From contig NZ_LZJC01000122.1 in assembly GCF_001666755.1 (NCBI RefSeq), forward strand, positions 1-39,225: a DNA stretch of 39,225 bases, written 5' to 3'. Source of the stretch: Mycobacterium sp. E1214 (lineage in GTDB: Bacteria > Actinomycetota > Actinomycetes > Mycobacteriales > Mycobacteriaceae). Both the position numbers and the translations under genes were made by a program. Positions 25,424 to 31,771 of the stretch are shown piece after piece. Numbering within the stretch: position 1 is the first letter of the stretch; every line of letters starts with the position of its first letter. The notes beneath the pieces are model-generated. The model was not told the origin of the DNA. It ran no database searches and saw only the letters and a list, made by a program, of their open reading frames with translations.

Positions 25424-25966
25424 GGGCGCGGCGATCCCGGCGACGAGTAGGTCGAGCATGCGGCCGGTCTGCTCTGGGGAACCGCTGGCCAGAAAGGTGC
25501 CGACCAGGCTGGACACCACGTCGTCGGCCTGCACGTCGGGGCGCAGGCTGCCGTCCTCGGCGCCGGCCCGCAACAACAGGCCGACGGCGCCGACGATGCT
25601 GTCCCGGGTCTGGCCGGCGTGCATGGCGCCGGAGGCGAAGATCGCTTGCAGCGACTCGGCCATGCCGCGCTTGGCGGCGACGAAGCCGGCGTAGCGGTCC
25701 ATCCACGCGCGCAGCGCGGCCTTGGGCGGGTGCCGGTCCAGTAGCTGCCCCGCCGCGGCCGCGACGTCGGCCAGCTCGGCCCGGTAAATCGCCTCGACCA
25801 GCGCCTCGCGGCTGGGGAAGTGCCGATACAGCGTGCCGATGCCCACCCCGGCGTCGCGGGCGATCGATTCCAGCGACACGGAGCGCCCGGCGGCGGCGGC
25901 GAACGCCGCCGCCGCCACCTCGAGCAGCCGCTCGCGGTTGCGGCGCGCATCGGATCGGTCAGCCAA
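25415..25966 (-). CDS. TetR-family transcriptional repressor
   Basis: This 183-residue regulator has an N-terminal helix-turn-helix: RERLLEVAAAAFAAAAGRSVSLESIARDAG followed by VGIGTLYRHFPSREALVEAIY, the TetR signature, at about residues 11-62. The rest is a helical ligand and dimer domain of a kind that cannot be assigned. The start is TTG 25966, nine bases after a GGAGG ribosome site that is itself part of an inverted repeat, so a bound repressor would also cover its own translation signal region. It is divergent from an aldo/keto-reductase-like gene and probably represses both through two matching operators. In M. tuberculosis the vapBC3 toxin-antitoxin pair occupies about this position, from memory. 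Confidence 0.92.
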   Translation of the reverse strand: MADRSDARRNRERLLEVAAAAFAAAAGRSVSLESIARDAGVGIGTLYRHFPSREALVEAIYRAELADVAAAAGQLLDRHPPKAALRAWMDRYAGFVAAKRGMAESLQAIFASGAMHAGQTRDSIVGAVGLLLRAGAEDGSLRPDVQADDVVSSLVGTFLASGSPEQTGRMLDLLVAGIAAPRT

Positions 25967-25980
25967 GCGGAGGCACCTCC
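25965..25980. promoter_or_regulatory. TetR operator candidate O1
   Basis: AAGCGGAGGCACCTCC contains arms GGAGG/CCTCC around a two-base spacer. It repeats the O2 sequence 35 bases away, covers the start codon and ribosome site of the TetR gene, and would overlap the -35 area of the aldo/keto-reductase promoter. Confidence 0.6.
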
Positions 25981-25988
25981 ATTTCTGT

Positions 25989-25994
25989 TACGCT
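25989..25994 (+). promoter_or_regulatory. -10 box for aldo/keto-reductase-like gene
   Basis: TACGCT fits TANNNT and lies between the two operator candidates. The expected start site near 26001 falls at the edge of O2, giving a leader of about 45 bases with a GAGAGAGC ribosome site. Confidence 0.5.
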
Positions 25995-26001
25995 GCGTCA
26001 A

Positions 26002-26017
26002 GCGGAGGACCCTCCGC
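26002..26017. promoter_or_regulatory. TetR operator candidate O2
   Basis: GCGGAGG-AC-CCTCCGC is a perfect 7-bp inverted repeat with a two-base spacer, preceded by AA as in O1. It lies at the likely transcription start of the divergent enzyme gene. Confidence 0.65.
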
Positions 26018-26046
26018 ATCTCTCCAGTCTGACACGAGAGAGCGCT

Positions 26047-26967
26047 ATGACCACCCCAGCACCGGCCGGCGGCACCGGCACCATCGGCACCGATGAGGTC
26101 GCGCGCATCGGCTACGGCGCCATGCAACTGGCCGAGGCCACACCCGAGGACGCGGCGACGGTGTTGCGCCGCGCCGTCGAACTCGGCGTCAACCACCTCG
26201 ACACCGCGTCGTTCTACGGCCCCGGCGAGGTCAACCGCCGCATCCGCGCGGCGTTGGCGCCCTACCCGCAAGAGCTCGTCATCGTCAGCAAGGTCGGCGC
26301 CCGCTTCACCGGCGAAGAACCGACACCGCTGGCCGCAGCGCAGAAGCCGGCCGAGCTGCGTGCCGCTGTCGAGGACGACCTGCGCCAGCTCGGCCTCGAC
26401 TGCGTTCCCGTGGTCAATCTGCGCCGGATGGACCTGGGCCCCGGCGTGGCCGCCGAGGGTGATCAGGACGTCGACCTCGACGACCAGCTGGCGGAGATGA
26501 TCGCCCTGCGCGACGAGGGCAAGATCGGCGCGATCGGGATCAGCGCAGTGCCGCTCGACGTGCTGCGGCGCGCGGCCCCGGCGGGCATCGCGTGCGTGCA
26601 GAACGCCTACAGCCTGTTGGACCGCTCGCAGGAGAATGCGTTGGAGTTCTGCGCGTCCGAGGGCATCGCGTGGGTGCCGTTCTTCCCGCTCGGGTCGGCG
26701 TTCGCCGGCCTGCCCAGCGTCGCCGACGACCCGGTGGTGGCCGAGATCGCCGCAGCCCAGGGCGCGACGCCCGCCCAGGTGGGGCTCGCCTGGCTGCTAG
26801 CCCATTCCCCGAACACGCTGTTGATCCCCGGCACCCGCTCCGTCGCGCACCTCGAGGAGAACGTCGGCGCGGGCGGCGTCACCCTGGATCTCGACGCGCT
26901 GAAACGGCTGGACGCCCTCGGTTCGACGCGGGGACACGCCCACGGCGTCGACGCCTTCCAGAGGTAA
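26047..26967 (+). CDS. Aldo/keto-reductase-like protein lacking the usual catalytic His
   Basis: This 306-residue AKR-fold protein has segments GYGAMQLAE, HLDTASFYGPGEVNRRIRAAL, VIVSKVG and NAYSLLDRSQENALEFC. Of the tetrad, Asp52, Tyr57 and Lys82 are present, but the position of the usual His (family pattern LHRPD) reads LRRMD, placing Arg126 there. Substitutions at this position occur in some AKR groups and can change activity. The C-terminal cofactor region (LIPGTRSVAHLEENV) is normal. The start is ATG 26047 with GAGAGAGC upstream. It is divergent from a TetR gene with shared operators and is followed 11 bases later by a deazaflavin-type gene. The substrate is unknown; detoxification of a carbonyl is plausible. 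Confidence 0.88.
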   Translation: MTTPAPAGGTGTIGTDEVARIGYGAMQLAEATPEDAATVLRRAVELGVNHLDTASFYGPGEVNRRIRAALAPYPQELVIVSKVGARFTGEEPTPLAAAQKPAELRAAVEDDLRQLGLDCVPVVNLRRMDLGPGVAAEGDQDVDLDDQLAEMIALRDEGKIGAIGISAVPLDVLRRAAPAGIACVQNAYSLLDRSQENALEFCASEGIAWVPFFPLGSAFAGLPSVADDPVVAEIAAAQGATPAQVGLAWLLAHSPNTLLIPGTRSVAHLEENVGAGGVTLDLDALKRLDALGSTRGHAHGVDAFQR

Positions 26968-26970
26968 CGT
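26965..26970 (+). promoter_or_regulatory. Possible internal -10 box before deazaflavin gene
   Basis: TAACGT includes the TAA stop of the preceding gene and is followed by eight bases and ATG 26979. It could provide leaderless transcription of the deazaflavin gene and menB independent of TetR control. Confidence 0.4.
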
Positions 26971-26978
26971 CGCTGCCT

Positions 26979-27434
26979 ATGGCGAGCGGTGATCGCATCC
27001 GACCCCCGTGGTGGCTGAAGCCGGCCAACCGGCTCTTCATCCGGATGTCCAAGCTGGGACTGAGGTTCGGCGGCGAGAGCCCGGTGGTACTGACGGTGCC
27101 GGGGCGCAAGTCCGGACGCGAACGCGCCACGCCGGTGACACCCATGACGGTCGAGGGCAGGCAGTACGTCGTCGCCGGCTTCCCGGGCGCCGACTGGGTG
27201 GCCAACGTGCGGGCCGCCGGCACCGCGACGATCGCCCGCGGCCGGCAGGTGCAACGGGTGCGGATGGCCGAGCTGTCGGCCGACGCCGCCCGGCCGATCC
27301 TGCGGGCCTTCCCGGCCGAGGTGCCCACCGGGGTGGGATTCATGAAACGGGCGGGCCTGGTCACCGACGGCACCGCCGAGGAGTTCGAGGCGCTGGCCGG
27401 GCGCTGCGCGGTGTTCCGGCTGGACCCGGCATAG
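26979..27434 (+). CDS. Deazaflavin (F420)-dependent nitroreductase-family protein
   Basis: This 151-residue protein of the Ddn-like split-barrel family binds coenzyme F420 in mycobacteria. Signature segments are VVLTVPGRKSGRERATPVTPM (residues about 36-56), QYVVAGFPGADWVANVRAAG and ATIARGRQVQRVRM. The N-terminal PPWWLKPANRLFIRMSKLGLRFGG is an amphipathic, possibly membrane-touching region, as in Ddn. The start is ATG 26979, at the first residue before that region. It ends 12 bases before menB, whose ribosome site overlaps its stop, so the two are coupled. Given F420-linked quinone reductases of this family, a menaquinone-related role is an attractive inference but not shown. Confidence 0.87.
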   Translation: MASGDRIRPPWWLKPANRLFIRMSKLGLRFGGESPVVLTVPGRKSGRERATPVTPMTVEGRQYVVAGFPGADWVANVRAAGTATIARGRQVQRVRMAELSADAARPILRAFPAEVPTGVGFMKRAGLVTDGTAEEFEALAGRCAVFRLDPA

Positions 27435-27446
27435 GAGCGGAAACAC

Positions 27447-28349
27447 TTGACCGACAACCCCTTTCACGCTGAGCACTGGCGACCGGTCGACGGATTTGCC
27501 GACCTGACCGACATCACCTACCACCGGCACGTGCGCGACGCCACGGTCCGGGTCGCGTTCGACCGCCCCGAGGTGCGCAATGCGTTCCGGCCGCACACCG
27601 TCGACGAGCTCTACCGGGTGCTCGACCACGCCCGGATGTCACCCGACGTCGGCGTGGTGCTGCTGACCGGCAACGGGCCGTCCCCGAAGGACGGCGGCTG
27701 GGCGTTCTGCTCCGGCGGCGACCAGCGCATCCGCGGCCGCTCCGGCTACCAATACGCCAGCGGGGAAACCGCCGACACCGTTGACGCGGCACGCGCCGGC
27801 CGGTTGCACATCCTCGAGGTGCAACGCTTGATCCGATTCATGCCCAAGGTGGTGATCTGCCTGGTCAACGGCTGGGCGGCCGGCGGCGGGCACAGCCTGC
27901 ACGTGGTCTGCGACCTCACCCTGGCCAGCCGCGAGCACGCGCGCTTCAAGCAGACCGACGCCGACGTCGGCAGCTTCGACGGGGGCTACGGCAGCGCGTA
28001 TCTGGCCCGCCAGGTCGGGCAGAAGTTCGCCCGCGAGATCTTCTTCCTCGGGCGGCCCTACACCGCGCAGCAGATGCACCAGATGGGCGCGGTCAACGCC
28101 GTCGTCGACCACGCGGAGCTGGAGAACGAAGCGATCCAGTGGGCCGCCGAGATCAACGCCAAATCGCCGCAGGCGCAGCGCATGCTCAAGTTCGCCTTCA
28201 ACCTGCTCGACGACGGCCTGGTGGGCCAGCAGCTGTTCGCCGGCGAGGCCACCCGCCTGGCCTACATGACCGACGAGGCCGTCGAGGGCCGCGACGCCTT
28301 CCTGGAAAAGCGCGACCCCGACTGGACCCCCTTCCCGCGGTATTTCTAG
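27447..28349 (+). CDS. menB: MenB, 1,4-dihydroxy-2-naphthoyl-CoA synthase
   Basis: This 300-residue crotonase-fold enzyme closes the ring of o-succinylbenzoyl-CoA to DHNA-CoA. RVAFDRPEVRNAFRPHTVDEL is the crotonase start. FCSGGDQRIRGRSGYQYASG includes the disordered active-site loop. VNGWAAGGGHSLHVVCDLT forms the oxyanion hole, and KQTDADVGSFDGGYGSAYLARQVG carries the conserved catalytic Asp/Tyr region. The start is TTG 27447, chosen because AGGAG, overlapping the upstream stop TAG, lies about eight bases before it. The N-terminus is shorter than I recall for Rv0548c (314), lacking a variable tail. Coupled to the deazaflavin gene. Confidence 0.96.
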   Translation: MTDNPFHAEHWRPVDGFADLTDITYHRHVRDATVRVAFDRPEVRNAFRPHTVDELYRVLDHARMSPDVGVVLLTGNGPSPKDGGWAFCSGGDQRIRGRSGYQYASGETADTVDAARAGRLHILEVQRLIRFMPKVVICLVNGWAAGGGHSLHVVCDLTLASREHARFKQTDADVGSFDGGYGSAYLARQVGQKFAREIFFLGRPYTAQQMHQMGAVNAVVDHAELENEAIQWAAEINAKSPQAQRMLKFAFNLLDDGLVGQQLFAGEATRLAYMTDEAVEGRDAFLEKRDPDWTPFPRYF

Positions 28350-28380
28350 TGCCCGCGGCCGGGGGCGGATCCCCCGCCCC

Positions 28381-28386
28381 TAGACT
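28381..28386 (+). promoter_or_regulatory. -10 box for leaderless SDR gene
   Basis: TAGACT is followed by eight bases (CGCCGCCT) and GTG 28395, without a ribosome site, 32 bases after the menB stop. Confidence 0.55.
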
Positions 28387-28394
28387 CGCCGCCT

Positions 28395-29282
28395 GTGAGT
28401 AAGAGTCCGCTGCGCCGCCTCACCGATCAGGTCGTGCTGGCCACGATGCGCCCGCCGATCGCGCCGCAGGTGCTGCTCAACCGCCCCCCGATCAGGCCCA
28501 TCGAGCTCGACGGCAAGCGGATCGTGCTCACCGGCGCGTCGTCGGGCATCGGCGAGGCCGCCGCCGAGCAGTTCGCCCGGCGGGGCGCCACCGTGGTCGT
28601 CGTCGCCCGCCGCCAGGACCTGCTCGACGCGTTGGCCGGCCGGATCGCGGCCGCCGGCGGCAGCGCCATCCCGATCTCCTGCGACCTGTCGGATTTGGAC
28701 GCCGTCGACGCGCGGGTCGCCGACGTGCAGGACCGCCTCGGCGGGGTCGACATCCTAATTAACAACGCCGGCCGCTCCATCCGCCGGCCGCTGGCCGAGT
28801 CGCTGGAGCGCTGGCACGACGTCGAGCGCACCATGGTGCTCAACTACTACGCCCCGCTGCGGCTGATCCGCGGGTTCGCGCCCGCCATGCTGGAGCGCGG
28901 GGACGGCCACGTCATCAACGTGTCGACGTGGGGTGTGCTGTCGGAGGCCTCGCCGCTGTTCGCGGTGTACAACGCGTCCAAGGCCGCCCTGTCGGCGGTG
29001 AGCCGGGTCGTCGAGACCGAGTGGGGCCGCGACGGCGTGCACTCGACCACGCTGTACTACCCGCTGGTCGCCACGCCGATGATCGCCCCGACGAAGGCCT
29101 ATCAGGGCATGCCGGCGCTGACGTCGCAGGAGGCCGCCGAGTGGATGATCACCGCGGCCCGCACCCGGCCGGTGCGTATCGCGCCGCGGATGGCGATCGC
29201 CGCCAAGGCGCTCGACACGGTGGGGCCCCGTTGGGTCAACGCGATCCTGCAACGCCAGAGCATCCAGCCGGCGTCGGGGTAG
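28395..29282 (+). CDS. Short-chain dehydrogenase (Rv0547c-like)
   Basis: This 295-residue SDR has an N-terminal extension of about 40 residues (RRLTDQVVLATMRPPIAPQVLLNRPPIRPIE) before the first strand. The cofactor motif TGASSGIGEAAA lies at about residues 47-58, NNAG in ILINNAGRSIRR, and the active-site residues are in NVSTWGVL and YNASK. The C-terminal segment YYPLVATPMIAPTKAYQG is typical of SDRs that act on lipophilic substrates at membranes. It matches Rv0547c from memory. The start is GTG 28395, eight bases after a TAGACT box. Substrate unknown. It lies downstream of menB but has its own promoter-like element. Confidence 0.9.
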   Translation: MSKSPLRRLTDQVVLATMRPPIAPQVLLNRPPIRPIELDGKRIVLTGASSGIGEAAAEQFARRGATVVVVARRQDLLDALAGRIAAAGGSAIPISCDLSDLDAVDARVADVQDRLGGVDILINNAGRSIRRPLAESLERWHDVERTMVLNYYAPLRLIRGFAPAMLERGDGHVINVSTWGVLSEASPLFAVYNASKAALSAVSRVVETEWGRDGVHSTTLYYPLVATPMIAPTKAYQGMPALTSQEAAEWMITAARTRPVRIAPRMAIAAKALDTVGPRWVNAILQRQSIQPASG

Positions 29283-29290
29283 CCGGCCGC

Positions 29291-29309
29291 GTTCGTGCTA
29301 GACACGAAC
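29291..29309. promoter_or_regulatory. Perfect palindrome over glyoxalase-like gene promoter
   Basis: GTTCGTG-CTAGA-CACGAAC is a perfect 7-bp inverted repeat with a five-base spacer. It ends two bases before ATG 29311 and contains a TAGACA sequence that would be the -10 element of a leaderless message. A dimeric regulator binding here would block transcription. Confidence 0.6.
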
Positions 29310-29310
29310 C

Positions 29311-29718
29311 ATGGAGATCCTGGCAAGCCGGATGCTGCTCCGGCCGGCGGACTACGAGCGGTCGGTGGCCTTCTACCGCGACCAGATCGGGCTGGCGATC
29401 GCCCGCGAATACGGTGCGGGCACAGTGTTTTTCGCGGGCCAGTCGCTGCTGGAGCTGGCCGGGTTCGGCTCCCCGGACCATTCCCGCGGCCCGTTCCCCG
29501 GCGCGCTGTGGTTGCAGGTGCGCGACGTCGAGGCGACGCAGGCCGAGCTGATCGGGCGCGGGGTGGCGATCGCGCGCGAGGCGCGGCGGGAACCGTGGGG
29601 CCTGCACGAGATGCACGTGACCGACCCGGACGGGATCACGCTGATCTTCCTCGAAATCCCCCCTGAGCACCCACTACGCCGCGACACCCGAGGTGAACAA
29701 AAGGGAAACGCCGGTTAA
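29311..29718 (+). CDS. Glyoxalase/VOC superfamily protein (Rv0546c-like)
   Basis: This 135-residue vicinal-oxygen-chelate domain protein has the pattern LASRMLLRPADYERSVAFYRDQIGLAIAREYG in the first half and LWLQVRDVEATQAELIGRGVAIAREAR with GLHEMHVTDPDGITLIFLEIP in the second. These are the two beta-alpha-beta units of a VOC fold, with probable metal ligands His and Glu near HEMHV and IFLEIP. The reaction cannot be assigned; lactoylglutathione lyase-like, dioxygenase or resistance functions all use this fold. The start is ATG 29311, directly after a perfect palindrome. It corresponds to Rv0546c. Its 3' end carries the first PHO-like repeats of pitA. Confidence 0.9.
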   Translation: MEILASRMLLRPADYERSVAFYRDQIGLAIAREYGAGTVFFAGQSLLELAGFGSPDHSRGPFPGALWLQVRDVEATQAELIGRGVAIAREARREPWGLHEMHVTDPDGITLIFLEIPPEHPLRRDTRGEQKGNAG

Positions 29719-29730
29719 CTGAGAGGTAAC
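29692..29730 (-). promoter_or_regulatory. Four PHO-box-like repeats upstream of pitA
   Basis: On the minus strand GTTACC (start 29730), GTTAACC (29719), GTTTCCC (29709) and GTTCACC (29698) follow each other at steps of 11, 10 and 11 bases. GTTCACC in roughly 11-base direct repeats is the actinobacterial PHO-box pattern (PhoP in Streptomyces; RegX3 is the mycobacterial counterpart). The array ends 85 bases before the pitA start and overlaps the end of the glyoxalase-like gene. Confidence 0.55.
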
Positions 29731-29815
29731 ATCTGGCGACGGTTCAAGGTACACCCGCATTTCGCCAGTTCCCCCATTCGACAATGGGACTCCCCTACCA
29801 CCAGAATCGGGCGAT

Positions 29816-31069
29816 GTGAACATCCAATTGTTCCTCTTGATCATTGTCGTAATCACGGCACTGGCTTTCGATTTCACGAACGGCTTCCACGACACCGGCA
29901 ACGCGATGGCGACCTCGATCGCCAGCGGCGCGCTCAAGCCCAAGACGGCGGTCGCGCTCTCGGCGGTGCTGAACCTCGTGGGCGCGTTCCTGTCCACGGC
30001 CGTCGCCGCCACGATCGCCAAGGGTCTGATCGACTCCAGCATCGTGTCGCTCGAGTTGGTCTTCGCCGGCCTGGTGGGCGGCGTGGTGTGGAACCTGCTG
30101 ACCTGGCTGCTCGGTATCCCCTCCAGCTCGTCGCACGCGCTGATCGGCGGCATCGACGACGCCACCATCGCGGCCGTCGGCGCGCACGGGGTCATCTGGA
30201 AGGGCGTGGTCTCCAAGGCCATCATCCCGGCCGTCGTCTCGGCGATCCTGGCGATCATCGTCGGCGCCGTCGCGACCTGGCTGGTGTACCGGATCACCCG
30301 CGGCGTCCCGAGCAAGCGCAGCGAGGCCGGCTTCCGGCGCGGCCAGATCGGCTCCGCCTCGCTGGTCTCGCTGGCGCACGGCACCAACGACGCCCAGAAG
30401 ACCATGGGCATCATCTTCCTGGCCCTGATCTCCTACGGGTCGGTCAGCAAGAACGCGGCCATGCCGCCGCTGTGGGTGATCGTCAGCTGCGCGCTGGCGA
30501 TGGCGACCGGCACCTACCTGGGCGGCTGGCGGATCATCCGCACCCTGGGCAAGGGCCTGGTGGAGATCCAGTCGCCGCAGGGCATGGCGGCCGAGTCCTC
30601 CTCCGCCGCGGTGATCCTGCTCTCCGCGCACTTCGGTTACGCGCTGTCGACCACGCAGGTGTGCACCGGCTCGGTGCTGGGCAGCGGGCTCGGCAAGCCG
30701 GGCGGTGAGGTCCGCTGGGGCGTCGCCGGCCGCATGGGCGTGGCGTGGCTGGTCACGCTGCCGCTGGCCGGGCTGGTCGGCGCGGTCACCTACTGGATCG
30801 TGCACTCGATCGGCGGGTACCCCGGCGCCATCATCGGCTTCCTGCTGCTGGTCGCGGTGTCGGCCACCATCTACATCCGGTCGCGCAAGGTCAAGGTCGA
30901 CCACAACAACGTCAACGACGACTGGAAGGGCGACCTGACCGCCGGGCTCGACGAGGCGTCCAGCGCCCAGCTGCCGCCCACCAACGGTGCCGGCCCCACC
31001 GCCGGCGCCGGCACCACGGCGCCCCGCTCCGGCTCCGACGACCCGACCGTGAAGGCGAGCGCATCATGA
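29816..31069 (+). CDS. pitA: PitA inorganic phosphate transporter
   Basis: This 417-residue PHO4/Pit-family phosphate transporter has about 10 membrane helices. The two signature repeats are FDFTNGFHDTGNAMATSIASG at about residues 18-38 and SLVSLAHGTNDAQKTMG near 183-199, the duplicated Pi/cation site. GIPSSSSHALIGG and SSAAVILLSAHFGYALSTTQ are also diagnostic. The last 60 residues are a Pro/Thr/Ala-rich cytoplasmic tail. The start is GTG 29816; an ATG two bases earlier is in another frame. CAGAAT eight bases upstream could be a -10 box for a leaderless message. Its stop overlaps the next start (ATGA). PHO-like repeats upstream suggest phosphate control. It corresponds to Rv0545c. Confidence 0.95.
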   Translation: MNIQLFLLIIVVITALAFDFTNGFHDTGNAMATSIASGALKPKTAVALSAVLNLVGAFLSTAVAATIAKGLIDSSIVSLELVFAGLVGGVVWNLLTWLLGIPSSSSHALIGGIDDATIAAVGAHGVIWKGVVSKAIIPAVVSAILAIIVGAVATWLVYRITRGVPSKRSEAGFRRGQIGSASLVSLAHGTNDAQKTMGIIFLALISYGSVSKNAAMPPLWVIVSCALAMATGTYLGGWRIIRTLGKGLVEIQSPQGMAAESSSAAVILLSAHFGYALSTTQVCTGSVLGSGLGKPGGEVRWGVAGRMGVAWLVTLPLAGLVGAVTYWIVHSIGGYPGAIIGFLLLVAVSATIYIRSRKVKVDHNNVNDDWKGDLTAGLDEASSAQLPPTNGAGPTAGAGTTAPRSGSDDPTVKASAS

Positions 31070-31368
31070 GTCACTTCAGCGACTGGTTTAACTACCAGGC
31101 CAGCATCAAGATCCTGATCTTCTCCATGCTGGCCGGTGCAGCGCTGCCCGGGTTGTTCGCGGTGGGCATCCGGCTGCAGGCGGCCGGCTCCGGCGACATC
31201 AGCCTGAACGGCAGCGAGGGCGGCCAGCGCAACCCCGCCCTGACCGCGGCCGCCTGGGTGATCTACGGGTTGGTCGTCGCGGTCATCCTCTTCGCGCTGT
31301 TGTTCATCGCCCGCGAGTTCATCGCGCATCACACCGGGTACCCGTTCCTGGGGGCAAAAGCCAAGTAA
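31066..31368 (+). CDS. Small two-helix membrane protein (Rv0544c-like)
   Basis: This 100-residue protein has one hydrophobic helix at about residues 15-37 and a second at about 65-87, with a Gly/Ser/Asn-rich loop (GSGDISLNGSEGGQRNP) between them and a short basic end. The start is ATG 31066 in the ATGA overlap with pitA, so it is translated from the pitA message. The strict linkage to pitA, which I recall as also seen with Rv0544c, suggests an accessory subunit of phosphate transport. No enzymatic motif is visible and no function is known to me. Confidence 0.88.
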   Translation: MSHFSDWFNYQASIKILIFSMLAGAALPGLFAVGIRLQAAGSGDISLNGSEGGQRNPALTAAAWVIYGLVVAVILFALLFIAREFIAHHTGYPFLGAKAK

Positions 31369-31424
31369 CATCGGCAGATGCCCACCGAGTTGCCGAACCG
31401 AACGCCGGGGGGAGCTGGAGCAGC

Positions 31425-31724
31425 GTGAACGGATTTCTGCATTCCGTGGTGTCGTGGCTGCGGGCGGGATACCCCGAGGGCATCCCCGCGACCGACACCT
31501 TCCCGGTGCTGGCCTTGCTGAGCCGCCGGTTGTCCAACGACGAGGTCAAGGCCGTCGCGCAGGAGCTGATGCAGCGTAACGAGTTCGACCACGTCGACAT
31601 CGGGGTGCTGATCACCCAGATCACCGACGAGCTGCCGGCGCCCGCCGACGTCGAGCGGGTCCGCGAGCGGCTGGCCGCGCAGGGCTGGCCGTTCGACGAC
31701 GATCCCGCCGAGGATCGCGCATAG
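31425..31724 (+). CDS. DUF3349 protein (Rv0543c-like)
   Basis: This 99-residue soluble helical protein is recognisable as DUF3349: SVVSWLRAGYPEGIPATDTFPVLALLSRRLSNDEV, then VAQELM, FDHVDIGVLITQITDELP and the C-terminal RVRERLAAQGWPFDD. Structures of family members show a small helical bundle, but the role is unknown. The start is GTG 31425, with GGAGC about six bases upstream. It lies 56 bases after the small membrane protein and 47 bases before the menE start I chose, all on one strand. Confidence 0.9.
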   Translation: MNGFLHSVVSWLRAGYPEGIPATDTFPVLALLSRRLSNDEVKAVAQELMQRNEFDHVDIGVLITQITDELPAPADVERVRERLAAQGWPFDDDPAEDRA

Positions 31725-31771
31725 CCGTACTGCGCGCCCTCACCGTTTCACCGGGATCGGCCGCGTCCTCG

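Noticed and set aside
25984..26001. TTGACG as -35 element for the TetR gene
   Set aside because: The -35 match on the minus strand is good, but no TANNNT box lies at 16-18 bases, so I did not annotate a promoter.
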